Source of the DNA: an uncultured Sphingomonadaceae bacterium
Lineage (GTDB): Bacteria; Pseudomonadota; Alphaproteobacteria; Sphingomonadales; Sphingomonadaceae
Length of the DNA: 64,000 nt
Reading direction: 5' to 3'
NCBI GenBank assembly: GCA_947495985.1
Contig: CANMBD010000001.1
Location: 1,612,001 to 1,676,000 of the forward strand
Shown here in pieces: positions 9,107 through 17,799 of the stretch. Under the pieces are notes generated by a model. That model did not search any database. It was given only the letters and a program-made list of their open reading frames with translations, and was not told the origin of the DNA. The position numbers and the translations under genes were made by a program. Positions within the stretch are counted from its first letter, which is position 1; every line of letters begins with the position of its first letter.

Positions 9107-10336
9107 TTAAATTCCTACGACAAAGGAACAATTTGTTGTGCCTGAACCTCCGACATTAAACGTGCCGACAGTTTTTGCACCCTCAACCTGATAGTCTCCT
9201 GCTTTCCCCGTTACCTGCTTTGCTGCATCAAGCAGCATCCGGACACCTGTCGCGCCAACCGGATGTCCCATTCCGATCAGTCCGCCCGATGGATTGACTG
9301 GCAAGCTACCGTCAAAAGCGATCACACCCTCTTCAATCGCTTTCCAGGCTTCGCCGGGTGCAGTGATCCCGAAATGTTCAATCGCCATATATTCGGTCAC
9401 TGAAAAGCAATCATGGGTTTCGATCGCATCCAGTTGCTCCGGCCCAGCGATGCCAGCACGCCTGTACGCGTCAGTGATGGCTTTTCTTGTCCACGGCAGA
9501 ACATAGTCATCATTTGCGCTATCGGCCAATTTGGTACGCATCAACATAGGCGCGGTGCTATGGCCCCATCCTTTAATCTGCGGCAGGCTTTCCAACGTTA
9601 CACCGTGCGCGTCGGCATATTGTTTTGCGCGCTCTTCGGAGGCCAGAATGACTACGGCGGCACCATCGGAAACCTGCCCGCAATCCTGCCTACGCATCCA
9701 GCCTTCTATGACCGGATTATACTCATCATCCTGCGTGAAACTTTTATCGCCAAACGTCCAGTCCCGGCTCTGCGCATTGGGATTGCGTCGCGCATTGTCG
9801 AAATTGGTCTTGGAAATTTCCATCAGATGTTCATGGCGCAGACCATATCTCTTGTCATATTCTTCGGCGAGATCAGAGAACATGGCGGGCCAGATATATT
9901 TGGCGTTCTGCCCTTCTTCCCCGACATAAATGGCCGCGCCTAAATTATCTGCTGCTTGTGCACCGGACACGTTGCGCATCAATTCGACGCCGGCCACACA
10001 GGTCAGATCATAACGGCCACTTTCAATGTCTGTCATCGCGCCTAAAATCGCCAGCGATCCGGACGCACAGGCGCCTTCATGACGGGACGCTGGCATGCCA
10101 GCAAAATCTCTATGCACATGGCCGAAAAAACCGCCCAACATACCCTGACCGATGAACAATTCTGCTACGAAATTGCCGACATGGCCGACTTCTATATCTT
10201 TCGGTTCAAGTTTTGTTTTTTCCAGTGCCTTAAGAACGGATGTCGAGAACAGATCGAACAGGGACATGTGTTCCCGCGTCCAGTTTTGGGCAAAATCGGT
10301 TTGATGACCGCCTAGAACATAGATTTTCCGAGACAT
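9107..10336 (-). CDS. Thiolase-family acyltransferase (SCP-x-like)
   Basis: A 409-residue protein of the SCP-x-type thiolase branch, often annotated acetyl-CoA acetyltransferase. The nucleophilic cysteine lies in HEGACASGSLAILGAM near residue 86. An ETHDCFSVTEY segment and the histidine loop GGLIGMGHPVGATGVRM are present, and the C-terminus ends GGSGTTNCSFVVGI with the second cysteine. Family members cleave branched or sterol side-chain 3-ketoacyl-CoAs, or act as non-catalytic partners. The ATG at 10336 has GGGAG 6 nt upstream. It sits 12 nt downstream of the carotenoid-oxygenase gene and upstream of the DUF1295 gene, suggesting one pathway for a terpenoid- or apocarotenoid-like compound (inference). 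Confidence 0.88.
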   Translation of the reverse strand: MSRKIYVLGGHQTDFAQNWTREHMSLFDLFSTSVLKALEKTKLEPKDIEVGHVGNFVAELFIGQGMLGGFFGHVHRDFAGMPASRHEGACASGSLAILGAMTDIESGRYDLTCVAGVELMRNVSGAQAADNLGAAIYVGEEGQNAKYIWPAMFSDLAEEYDKRYGLRHEHLMEISKTNFDNARRNPNAQSRDWTFGDKSFTQDDEYNPVIEGWMRRQDCGQVSDGAAVVILASEERAKQYADAHGVTLESLPQIKGWGHSTAPMLMRTKLADSANDDYVLPWTRKAITDAYRRAGIAGPEQLDAIETHDCFSVTEYMAIEHFGITAPGEAWKAIEEGVIAFDGSLPVNPSGGLIGMGHPVGATGVRMLLDAAKQVTGKAGDYQVEGAKTVGTFNVGGSGTTNCSFVVGI

Positions 10337-10347
10337 AATAAACTCCC

Positions 10348-11805
10348 TTAGCGCAGTTCATCCGCATCTGCCCATACGGCATGTGTGCCACTGCAAATCC
10401 TGTGCGGCAATATGATCTGGCATATTGGTCCCGCTTCCAGATTTTTCGCGTCCATTATCACGCATTCCGAACGATCGAGATTCATGTCTGTAATAAAACT
10501 GATCAAATAGCCATCATCTTCCGATTTCCCATCTTTGCGTGCAATGAATGGGGCTTCGGAACCATAGCGGCCTGGACCGAATTCATAATGCTGGGTTTCA
10601 CCGGTTTCCAGATCATGTTTGATCATACCAGTGAACAGGAAATAGCCATCTTCACCAGTTACGCTGTAGACATAGCGATGCTTCTCGCCTGCAACAGCCG
10701 GGTTGATTGTACCAAATTCGACAATCTCGTCATCATACAAACGCTCCTCAGCCGTCTCACCAGTTTCCAGATTGAACCGCCAGCGATGCAGATGGGTTTT
10801 CAGGGAATGAAGATCGAGATTGGATCCCATGGCTTTATATTCGTCGGGCATAGATTGCAGCGGATCCGGCCGCGGATCTTCCTGAAAATAGCCATCCATG
10901 ACTAGTTCATGCTCCTCCTCATAGGCATTCATGAAGTGCAGGACGTAGGTTGAATCCGCTTCAAACCATTTTATGTCTTCCGGGTTACCATGGCGCGGAA
11001 TCACAGCAAATCGTGACTTCATATTCTTGTCAAAGACAGGGATGTAGAAACCATTATCGATTGCAGCCTGCGGCCAGAACATCGGGAAGTCATTCAGTAT
11101 GGAATAGTTTTTCGAAAAGCACATATCATGCGGCAAACGCGGTGCCGGCAGATCAACAGGAATATAATGTTTCAATTTATTATCTGCGCCGACAACCCCG
11201 TAATGCATGTAAGGCGCATGGGTGGAATAGTTGAAAAACATTAGTTCCCCGGTGTTGGGATCCAGTTTGGGATGGGCGGAGATACCATCAATCGGAGCCC
11301 AACCTTCGATACCCAGTGTTTCCAATGTCGCCGGGTCTAAACGATAGCCTTCTCCGCATTGCCAGAATGTCGACAATATACTGCCAGCATGAACAACCAC
11401 ATCGGTTGACGAACTGTCCTTGATATGCCCGTGCGCGCCCCAACCGGCTCGTTCCGATTTTTTGGGGTTGCCCATGCAGCCAATCCACAAGGAACGCCCG
11501 GCTTCCTGCTCCGCCTCGAAACCACGGGTGCGGATGAAACGGTTTTTATATTCCGCTTTTCCACCTGAAAGCTGCATCATGTGCAGCATCCCGTCACCGT
11601 CAAAAGGATGGTACCGGCCTATGGCATCATGCACCGGATTTTCCGTGTTGCGTACATATATACCGTCAATATCTGCTGGGATTTCACCAATAATTTCAAG
11701 ATCATCACTGTCATGCTCTTCAAAATTAGGTGTCCATGCGCCGTTGAGATAGGGGTGATCGTTTGGCGACAATGTAGTTTTCACTGCGGTAGCTGACTGG
11801 GACAA
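10348..11805 (-). CDS. Carotenoid/stilbene cleavage oxygenase (RPE65 family)
   Basis: A 485-residue member of the carotenoid oxygenase family: iron-dependent, seven-bladed beta-propeller dioxygenases that split double bonds in carotenoids, apocarotenoids or lignostilbenes. Family landmarks include GEIPADIDGIYVRNTENP, RYHPFDGDGMLHMM, YKNRFIRTRG and the candidate iron-ligand histidines in ISAHPKLDP, LPHDMCFS, LHFMNAYEE and the C-terminal GTHAVWA. No signal peptide is visible. The start appears to be TTG at 11805, with GGAG about 10 nt upstream. It is the first gene after a tandem HxlR regulator and is preceded by a 21-nt imperfect palindrome, so it is likely inducible. Whether the substrate is a lignin-derived stilbene, common in sphingomonads, or a carotenoid cannot be decided here. 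Confidence 0.9.
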   Translation of the reverse strand: MSQSATAVKTTLSPNDHPYLNGAWTPNFEEHDSDDLEIIGEIPADIDGIYVRNTENPVHDAIGRYHPFDGDGMLHMMQLSGGKAEYKNRFIRTRGFEAEQEAGRSLWIGCMGNPKKSERAGWGAHGHIKDSSSTDVVVHAGSILSTFWQCGEGYRLDPATLETLGIEGWAPIDGISAHPKLDPNTGELMFFNYSTHAPYMHYGVVGADNKLKHYIPVDLPAPRLPHDMCFSKNYSILNDFPMFWPQAAIDNGFYIPVFDKNMKSRFAVIPRHGNPEDIKWFEADSTYVLHFMNAYEEEHELVMDGYFQEDPRPDPLQSMPDEYKAMGSNLDLHSLKTHLHRWRFNLETGETAEERLYDDEIVEFGTINPAVAGEKHRYVYSVTGEDGYFLFTGMIKHDLETGETQHYEFGPGRYGSEAPFIARKDGKSEDDGYLISFITDMNLDRSECVIMDAKNLEAGPICQIILPHRICSGTHAVWADADELR

Positions 11806-11826
11806 TAGATGGGGACTCCATATTTT

Positions 11827-11847
11827 GGTATGGTTATTAAAGTTACC
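11827..11847. promoter_or_regulatory. Candidate HxlR operator
   Basis: An imperfect palindrome of the form GGTA-N3-TTA-N-TAA-N3-TACC, centred about 30 nt upstream of the oxygenase start and between it and the HxlR regulator gene. HxlR-type regulators bind such short dyads as dimers. Confidence 0.5.
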
Positions 11848-11909
11848 AATCTAAAGAGCATCTCGCTGCTATCGTCAAGCGATATCCATTCATTTTCAGA
11901 AGAGCGGCA

Positions 11910-12851
11910 TCAGTCGTTCAGGCCGACAATGGCGACATCTTGCGGCGCGACACTCTTGTAACAGCTGCCACACGAAATTTCCGGAATCAAATGCCCCCCA
12001 CAACTGGTGTGAGTCAGGATAACCGGCGGCCCATCTGCGGCACCGTAATATTTATCTCCCCACAGCATCAGCATCATGATCACGGAATAATATTCCAACC
12101 CCTTGGTCGTCAGGAAATACTCGTTCCTTAAAGGGTGATGATTATAGGGCCTCGCTTTCAGGACGCCGATTGCGACAAGATTTTTCAGACGATCGGCAAC
12201 AATGGCCGGCGAAGCGCCGGTATCAGCCTCGATCTCGTCAAAACGCCGTAACGCGGTAAAGATTGCTCGCATGATCAGGGCAGACCAGCGATCTCCTAAA
12301 ATTTCCACCGAACCTCGCAACAGGGAGGGTTGATCCGACTGAAAGGTCACCTGATTGCGTCTGCGGCTGTAGGATGCGGGCATCAAGCCAACGCCCGGGC
12401 CTTCAACGAAAGAAACTTCATGTAGAGCAAAAGCTTTGCCGCATGACTTACAAACCGGAACCGGGTTTAACCGCGACCCGCAGGCTTCATGCTGAAGCTC
12501 CAGATTGCGCCGACTATCAGCTGACCCCCATTTTCGCTCCCATACATAAAGCGTCAGGACAGTCGGAAACAGGTCGACCCCTTTCTCGGTCAATCGATAT
12601 TCCAGATGCTTGGAACCGCTGGCGGCCTGTCCTTTACGAAGCAGGCCGTTTTTGATGAGTCGATGCAAACGATTTGAAAGCAGAGCTTTTTGCAAACCCG
12701 TGCGATCCTTAAGCTCCGTGAACCGGGTTGAACCCAACCACATTGATTCCAGAATGAGCAATATAGGCGTATCACCAAGAATTTCCAAAGACCGCCAGAT
12801 GGAGCATGTCTTGATCATTGGAGATTCAATTTGCTTGACGGAGAGGTTCAT
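11910..12851 (-). CDS. Tandem HxlR-type transcriptional regulator with two zinc-ribbon-like tails
   Basis: About 313 residues holding two HxlR winged-helix domains in one chain. The first begins at CSIWRSLEILGDTPILLILES and the second at SLLRGSVEILGDRWSALIM. Each ends in a motif of identical spacing, His-x2-Cys-x9-Cys-x2-Cys (HEACGSRLNPVPVCKSC and HTSCGGHLIPEISCGSC), which looks like a metal- or redox-sensing knuckle. HxlR proteins usually work as dimers of single-domain subunits, so this is a pre-fused pair. The start is uncertain: ATG at 12851 keeps both domains, with ATG at 12818 and GTG at 12911 as alternatives, none with a strong ribosome site. It is encoded directly upstream of the oxygenase operon and probably controls it through the palindrome at 11827-11847. 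Confidence 0.85.
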   Translation of the reverse strand: MNLSVKQIESPMIKTCSIWRSLEILGDTPILLILESMWLGSTRFTELKDRTGLQKALLSNRLHRLIKNGLLRKGQAASGSKHLEYRLTEKGVDLFPTVLTLYVWERKWGSADSRRNLELQHEACGSRLNPVPVCKSCGKAFALHEVSFVEGPGVGLMPASYSRRRNQVTFQSDQPSLLRGSVEILGDRWSALIMRAIFTALRRFDEIEADTGASPAIVADRLKNLVAIGVLKARPYNHHPLRNEYFLTTKGLEYYSVIMMLMLWGDKYYGAADGPPVILTHTSCGGHLIPEISCGSCYKSVAPQDVAIVGLND

Positions 12852-13011
12852 AAGGTCCGCAATATATGCGCCGTTTCTGCAAAATAATAGGGCCAGTCTC
12901 CGATGACACACGGAACAATATCCGCTTACTTTTCAACAAAGTTAAATGACATTAAAGCATTTGTGGGCAATAGCGTAGCGATTAGTGGGAAACAGCAATC
13001 AGGATACGCAA

Positions 13012-13965
13012 ATGCAATCAGCTCTTGTCGGTTATACGGGCTTTGTCGGGGGCAACCTTTTGCGATCGCGATCATTTGATCGGCATTTTAACTCCAAGAA
13101 CATATCCGAAATTGCAGGCGGCCAATATCATGAAGTGATCTGTGCAGGAGCGCCGTCAGTTATGTGGGCAGCAAACGCCGACCCTGAAGGCGATGCGCGC
13201 AATCTTGCTTCCTTGGTAAAGGCTTTGGGCAAAGCAGATATTGGCCGCTTGGTACTCATCTCTACCATTGGGGTCTTCGATGACGTTGCTGCGAAATATA
13301 CTGAAAGCAGCGCGCAGTTTGAACAGCAGAATGCGTATGGCCGCAATCGGCGGCAATTGGAGGTCCAGCTGACCTCAAGATTCAGTGAAGTACATATAAT
13401 ACGTCTGCCCGCACTGTTCGGACCGGGGCTGAAAAAGAACTTCGTTTTTGACCTGTTGAACCCTGAACCCTCCTTCATAAAACCCGAAAAATTTGATTTA
13501 CTTCTGAAAGCATTTCCCGATTCCGGAACAATCTTGTTGCAGAAAGCTTATGTTTATGATGCGGACCTGGATATGTGGGCCTATCAGCGATCCGAATATA
13601 GGAACACTGCAACTTCCAGAGCATTGATCGAGGCGTTCAAGCAAGAGAATTTCTTGTCAGCTCAATTCACCAACAGTGAGAGCTGCTTTCAATATTATAA
13701 TCTAGCCAACCTCGCCAAGGATATAAATCTGGTGATTGATAACGGCATTGATGTGCTGAACATATGCTCAGCCCCATTGCAAGCAAGCGAAGTCCATAAG
13801 TCTTTGACCGGGCAGGAATTTGAAAATACCGCGCCGCCCCAGGTAAACGAAGATGTCAGGTCAAACCATGGTCCTGTTTTCGGTTCCAATGGACCTTACC
13901 TTTACGAGAAGAATGAAATCCTGGATGATTTGAAACTCTTCTATTCTTCGTTCATGGGCAAATAA
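13012..13965 (+). CDS. NAD-dependent epimerase/dehydratase-like protein with Arg at the catalytic Lys position
   Basis: A 317-residue Rossmann-fold protein of the extended SDR type. The dinucleotide loop is GYTGFVGGNL near residue 8, a LVLISTIGVF strand carries the usual Ser/Thr, and the active-site tyrosine appears as YGRNR. The family pattern is YxxxK, so the lysine is replaced by arginine. It may therefore be an altered oxidoreductase or a binding protein; the sequence does not tell which. The ATG at 13012 is preferred over a GTG at 12985 because AGGA lies 7-8 nt upstream and the Rossmann fold then starts at once. Its stop overlaps the next start by one base, opening a coupled operon of sugar-handling and glycosyl-transfer genes. 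Confidence 0.8.
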   Translation: MQSALVGYTGFVGGNLLRSRSFDRHFNSKNISEIAGGQYHEVICAGAPSVMWAANADPEGDARNLASLVKALGKADIGRLVLISTIGVFDDVAAKYTESSAQFEQQNAYGRNRRQLEVQLTSRFSEVHIIRLPALFGPGLKKNFVFDLLNPEPSFIKPEKFDLLLKAFPDSGTILLQKAYVYDADLDMWAYQRSEYRNTATSRALIEAFKQENFLSAQFTNSESCFQYYNLANLAKDINLVIDNGIDVLNICSAPLQASEVHKSLTGQEFENTAPPQVNEDVRSNHGPVFGSNGPYLYEKNEILDDLKLFYSSFMGK

Positions 13966-14807
13966 TGAAACTCGCAATTTCCAATATCGCATGGCCGGCC
14001 GATCGTCTTGAAGATGCGCTTTCAGTCATGCAGCAGTATGGAGCGCGCGGTCTGGAAATTGCACCCGGCCTGGCCTTTTACGACGAGGATGACCCCTTTG
14101 TTCCAGATGATCAGAGCATAAGGAATTTCCTGCTCTTACTCTCAAGATATGGCGTGCTTCCGGTGTCTATGCAGTCGCTGTTATTTGGTGTGGAAGGCGC
14201 TCTGCTTTTTGGCAGCGAAGACGAACAAGCACGTTTCAAAGAAGGTCTGGAGGCAGCGATCAGGCTTGCAGAGCGTATCGAAATCTCAAATCTGGTCATG
14301 GGCTGCCCCCGAAACAGGACCATCCCTGCAAATCTGGACAATGCGACCGCAATTGCAAATGCCATCGATATTTTTTATGAGCTGGGCGAACATGCCAACC
14401 GTGCCGGTGTCAAGCTTGCCTTGGAGCCCAACCCTAAGGAATATGGGACCAATTTTTTGAATACGACCCTGCAAACAATCGAATTTGCCGAACAGGTCAA
14501 TCATCAGGCCGTCTCCGTAAACTTCGATATCGGAGCGCTGCACATGAATGCCGAGTTAGATGATGCAGACCAATTGTTCGACAAGGCGGCCCATCGAATA
14601 TCACATGTTCATATAAGCGAACCAAATCTGGAACCGGCACCAAAAGATGTTGATCAGTTTGCCGAAATGGCAGCCGAAATCACCAAGCAAGGTTATAGAG
14701 GCTGGTTTTCCATCGAGATGCGTTCTGTGGATGGCACGGGCCTGAATCTGGTGGAAAAATCGCTAACAGACTGTTCCGAAATATTGAACCGGCTGGACAG
14801 CCAATGA
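13965..14807 (+). CDS. Sugar phosphate isomerase/epimerase (AP endonuclease 2-like TIM barrel)
   Basis: A 280-residue TIM-barrel protein of the xylose isomerase-like superfamily. The four metal-ligand positions expected for this fold are present: Glu in KLALEPNPKEYG, Asp in SVNFDIGALH, His in SHVHISEPN and Glu in FSIEMRS. Family members interconvert keto and aldo sugars or epimerise sugar phosphates; the substrate here is unknown. It is coupled by one-base overlap to the upstream Rossmann protein and by an ATGA overlap to the next gene. With the former it could supply a modified sugar for the glycosyltransferases that follow. Confidence 0.85.
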   Translation: MKLAISNIAWPADRLEDALSVMQQYGARGLEIAPGLAFYDEDDPFVPDDQSIRNFLLLLSRYGVLPVSMQSLLFGVEGALLFGSEDEQARFKEGLEAAIRLAERIEISNLVMGCPRNRTIPANLDNATAIANAIDIFYELGEHANRAGVKLALEPNPKEYGTNFLNTTLQTIEFAEQVNHQAVSVNFDIGALHMNAELDDADQLFDKAAHRISHVHISEPNLEPAPKDVDQFAEMAAEITKQGYRGWFSIEMRSVDGTGLNLVEKSLTDCSEILNRLDSQ

Positions 14808-15808
14808 CTGGAATCATGTATCGGGAAGATTTTTTGGTTTCCATCGGTCTCGTTCAAGAAGGCAGTATTGCCGAAGACCTGAAGAAGCTGGAAGCACTAT
14901 CGAAACAAATCGCCGATCGTTTCCGCTATTCGGAAATAATCTACGCGGTCAGCGAACGTTTTCATTCATCGCTCAGCGCGCAGGCATCTACAATATCCAG
15001 AATTCGTAACCTACGCATCATCATCGTCAGCAATGATATCAGCTTTTACAGACGCCGCGTGCTGGTTGCATCTGAAGCGATTGGAGATGTCATAGTCCTG
15101 TCATCCTTTCGTGAACTTGATCACATATCGGTTGCGGATATTGCCGAGGAAGTATTTGAGACCGGCGATATCATTCTGACGCGCCGGTCCCGACGCCGCA
15201 TTGCCATGCCGGTTTTTCACGCGATTTTGAGCGCAGTCTCAAAATACCGGGTCAGTTCACGTGACATGAGAACTATCGGCATTGCCAGAACCGCCTTGGG
15301 CAAAATACTTGATGCGCCAACGGCAACAGTCGATCTGGTGTTTGAACCCAAGCAAGGCAATGAAAATTACAAACGCCAGAAAATTGACTATCCAACATCG
15401 CTGCAAAGCCGATCCAATATGGCGGACCGGTTCGAACTTGTATCTGAGCTCGTTACAAATTCAGCCCCGAGAATTTTGAGAGGTTTTGCGATTTTCTCGA
15501 CGATCGTCGTATTTTTGGCCGTGGCCTATGCCATATATGCGTGTGCGGTGTTGTTCATGGTTGAAAATATACAGGATGGCTGGTTCTCCACCGCGATCGT
15601 ACAGTCCGGATCAGTGGCCTTCATAGCCTTGGCACTGGGACTGCTTTGTCTGGGATTAGCAGGTATTTATGATCGGCTGCGAGGCTCGGACGACGGACTC
15701 ATCCGTGACGAAATATCCAACACCAGTTTCTTTGACCAAACAACAGATCTTAATGTTGAAGTAGAGCATATCTCTCCCTCAATCGCCGACAAAAGCGCTC
15801 AGCAATGA
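14804..15808 (+). CDS. Two-TM pseudo-glycosyltransferase (degenerate GtrB/DPMS-like)
   Basis: A 334-residue protein I do not recognise by name. Its layout copies a polyprenyl-phosphate GT2 enzyme (GtrB, ArnC or dolichol-phosphate mannose synthase): a GT-A-like domain (about 10-200) and two C-terminal membrane segments, near 225-250 and 270-292. The catalytic residues are gone. The nucleotide-binding DDGS motif after EII is replaced by VSE (EIIYAVSERF, residues 44-53), and the metal-binding DxD segment after the GD is replaced by SSF (GDVIVLSSFREL, 94-105). LRIIIVSN and the RRSRRR after IILT still align with family positions. I infer an inactive, membrane-anchored partner of the intact GT2 encoded next, with which it shares an ATGA overlap. 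The function is untested. Confidence 0.65.
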   Translation: MTGIMYREDFLVSIGLVQEGSIAEDLKKLEALSKQIADRFRYSEIIYAVSERFHSSLSAQASTISRIRNLRIIIVSNDISFYRRRVLVASEAIGDVIVLSSFRELDHISVADIAEEVFETGDIILTRRSRRRIAMPVFHAILSAVSKYRVSSRDMRTIGIARTALGKILDAPTATVDLVFEPKQGNENYKRQKIDYPTSLQSRSNMADRFELVSELVTNSAPRILRGFAIFSTIVVFLAVAYAIYACAVLFMVENIQDGWFSTAIVQSGSVAFIALALGLLCLGLAGIYDRLRGSDDGLIRDEISNTSFFDQTTDLNVEVEHISPSIADKSAQQ

Positions 15809-16632
15809 CTTACGAAGCCAATGTGCCGCTGGACCAAAGTGATTGGCAGATACCGGATTTTCAAGCGACCATGCTGAAAGATAGGACATCGCGATATGTG
15901 ATTGTCATTCCGGTTATCAATGAGGGAGAGCGGATACGGTCTCAATTGCGCGATATGGCGCAACAGGGAATTTGCGGCGAAACCGATACTGTGATTGTTG
16001 ATGGCGGATCGACAGACGGATCGCTAGACCTAGGATTTCTGAAAGAAGTTGATGCGCGCGGCCTGCTGACGAAAACCGGGCCGGGCAAATTGTCCGCGCA
16101 GCTGAGATGCGGATATGCATGGGCTCTGGCTGAGGGCTATGAAGGGATCATAACCATAGACGGCAATGGCAAAGACGGGGTGGATGCAATTCCCCGCTTT
16201 GCGGAAGCGCTGGACAGCGGCCATGGCTATGCCCAAGCATCAAGATTTATTGCAGGGGGCCAGAGTGAAAACATTCCCTTGTCGCGCTATCTGGCAATAA
16301 GGCTGGTTCATGCGCCCTTGCAAAGTCTGGCCGCTAGGCACTGGTTTACAGACACCACACAGGGTTTTCGCGCCTATTCCCGGGATTTTCTGCTCGATCC
16401 AGGCACACGCCCCTTTCGAGAGATTTTCACAAAATATGAGTTACTGGCCTATCTAACAGTGCGCGCCAGTCAATTGGGATATTCGGTTACCGAATTACCC
16501 ACCAGCCGCATCTATCCGGCCAACGAACCTGTCCCCACCAAGATACACGGATTGGCACCATTGTTTGAGATTTTATCTGTTTTAATCAAAGCTTTGCTTG
16601 GTGTTTATCACCCCAAATCGAGGTCAAACTGA
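15805..16632 (+). CDS. Family 2 glycosyltransferase (DPMS-like), no membrane anchor
   Basis: A 275-residue GT-A fold enzyme, apparently soluble. Key motifs: VIVIPVINEGERI (strand 1, 32-44), IVDGGSTDGS (64-73) for nucleotide binding, and TIDGNGKDG (117-125), the DxD-like metal site in a DGN form seen in a branch of this family. GFRAYS, about 70 residues further on, lies in the acceptor loop. It probably transfers a sugar from a nucleotide donor, perhaps to a polyprenyl phosphate. Typical GtrB-type enzymes carry two C-terminal membrane helices; here they are absent but are found in the preceding gene product. This makes a two-subunit enzyme plausible, analogous to eukaryotic DPM1 with its membrane partners (inference). 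Confidence 0.85.
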   Translation: MTYEANVPLDQSDWQIPDFQATMLKDRTSRYVIVIPVINEGERIRSQLRDMAQQGICGETDTVIVDGGSTDGSLDLGFLKEVDARGLLTKTGPGKLSAQLRCGYAWALAEGYEGIITIDGNGKDGVDAIPRFAEALDSGHGYAQASRFIAGGQSENIPLSRYLAIRLVHAPLQSLAARHWFTDTTQGFRAYSRDFLLDPGTRPFREIFTKYELLAYLTVRASQLGYSVTELPTSRIYPANEPVPTKIHGLAPLFEILSVLIKALLGVYHPKSRSN

Positions 16633-16638
16633 ACAATC

Positions 16639-17799
16639 ATGGCCCAGATGCAAGAGCAAACCGACTATGATGCTATAGTAATCGGCGGTGGTTTTTACGG
16701 CTGCTGTCTCGCCCTGTTTCTGGCCAGCAAAAGCGACCGAGTTGCGCTCGTGGAAGCGGGCTCTGATATCATGGGCCGCGCCTCGCGCGTAAATCAGGCC
16801 CGCGTCCATACGGGCTTTCATTATCCACGAAGCTTCGTAACAGCACTGCGATCAAAAGCTTTGCAATCGCGCTTTGCGAGAGACTTCCCTGACGCGATCA
16901 TCGATGATTTTTCGATGATTTATGCGATCGCGCGCAGACGTTCGAAAGTATCAGCCCGACGGTTTCACCGCATGTATTCTGATATGGATGCACCGATTTC
17001 AATCGTCAAACCCCAGCAAGCGGCATTGTTTAGTGACGAACTGATCGAACAGGCTTTTCTATGCCAGGAATTCGCTTTTGACTGGACCAAATTAAGGAAC
17101 CAGTTGCGCAAACGTCTTGACGAAGCCGGTATTGATGTTCTGCTGGATCACCGCGTCGAAAATGTCAGTTCACAGAAGCCGGGTGTAAGAATGCATCTCG
17201 CCGGAGAGCGATCCCTTTTGGCGGGGAGTGCTTTCAATGTAACTTATGCCAACATCAACAGTCTGCTGATCAATAGTGGCCTTGTTCCGATTGAATTGAA
17301 ATATGAACTGGCCGAACTGGCACTGGTCAGACCGCCAGATGAGTTTGCGGATCTCGCAGTGACAATAATGGACGGGCCTTTTTGGTCGTGCATGCCATAC
17401 CCGTCTGAAAAACTGCATTCACTTACCCACGTTCGGTACACGCCGCATCATAGCTGGACCGACAGTGAAAGCGGTACATCTCCGGATTTGTATTTGCACG
17501 ACAAACCGAAAGACAGCAGATGGCGGCACATGATAAACGACGCCCAGCGATACATGCCCTGCTTCGAGCAGGCACGCTATGAAAAGTCATTGTTCGATGT
17601 AAAAGCGATATTGGTTAAAAATGAGCGGGATGATGGCCGGCCGATTTTGTTTCACCGACATACCGACGCACCTGATCTCATTTCGATTATGGGTGCCAAG
17701 ATAGACAATATCTACGATTTTTTCGAAATGCTGCCCCAGATTGACCCGAAATGGGAGGGCGCGAACCTTAGTCGACTGTTCCCCTCAAAACAGTCATGA
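16639..17799 (+). CDS. FAD-dependent oxidoreductase (DAO family)
   Basis: A 386-residue flavoprotein with an N-terminal Rossmann loop, VIGGGFYGCCLALFLA (GxGxxG at 16-21), and an acidic residue ending the second strand (ALVEAG). The RVNQARVHTGFHYPRS segment resembles the FAD-contacting region of D-amino-acid oxidase/glycerol-3-phosphate dehydrogenase-type enzymes. It would oxidise an amine or hydroxyl group on an amino acid or sugar; the substrate is unknown. Position inside the glycan operon (7 nt after the GT2, ATGA overlap with the GtrA gene) suggests it tailors the sugar donor or the transferred residue. Confidence 0.8.
   Translation: MAQMQEQTDYDAIVIGGGFYGCCLALFLASKSDRVALVEAGSDIMGRASRVNQARVHTGFHYPRSFVTALRSKALQSRFARDFPDAIIDDFSMIYAIARRRSKVSARRFHRMYSDMDAPISIVKPQQAALFSDELIEQAFLCQEFAFDWTKLRNQLRKRLDEAGIDVLLDHRVENVSSQKPGVRMHLAGERSLLAGSAFNVTYANINSLLINSGLVPIELKYELAELALVRPPDEFADLAVTIMDGPFWSCMPYPSEKLHSLTHVRYTPHHSWTDSESGTSPDLYLHDKPKDSRWRHMINDAQRYMPCFEQARYEKSLFDVKAILVKNERDDGRPILFHRHTDAPDLISIMGAKIDNIYDFFEMLPQIDPKWEGANLSRLFPSKQS

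Noticed and set aside
14804..15808. Reading the two-TM protein as an active glycosyltransferase
   Set aside because: The positions expected for DDGS and DxD are occupied by VSE and SSF, so catalysis by the usual GT2 mechanism is unlikely.
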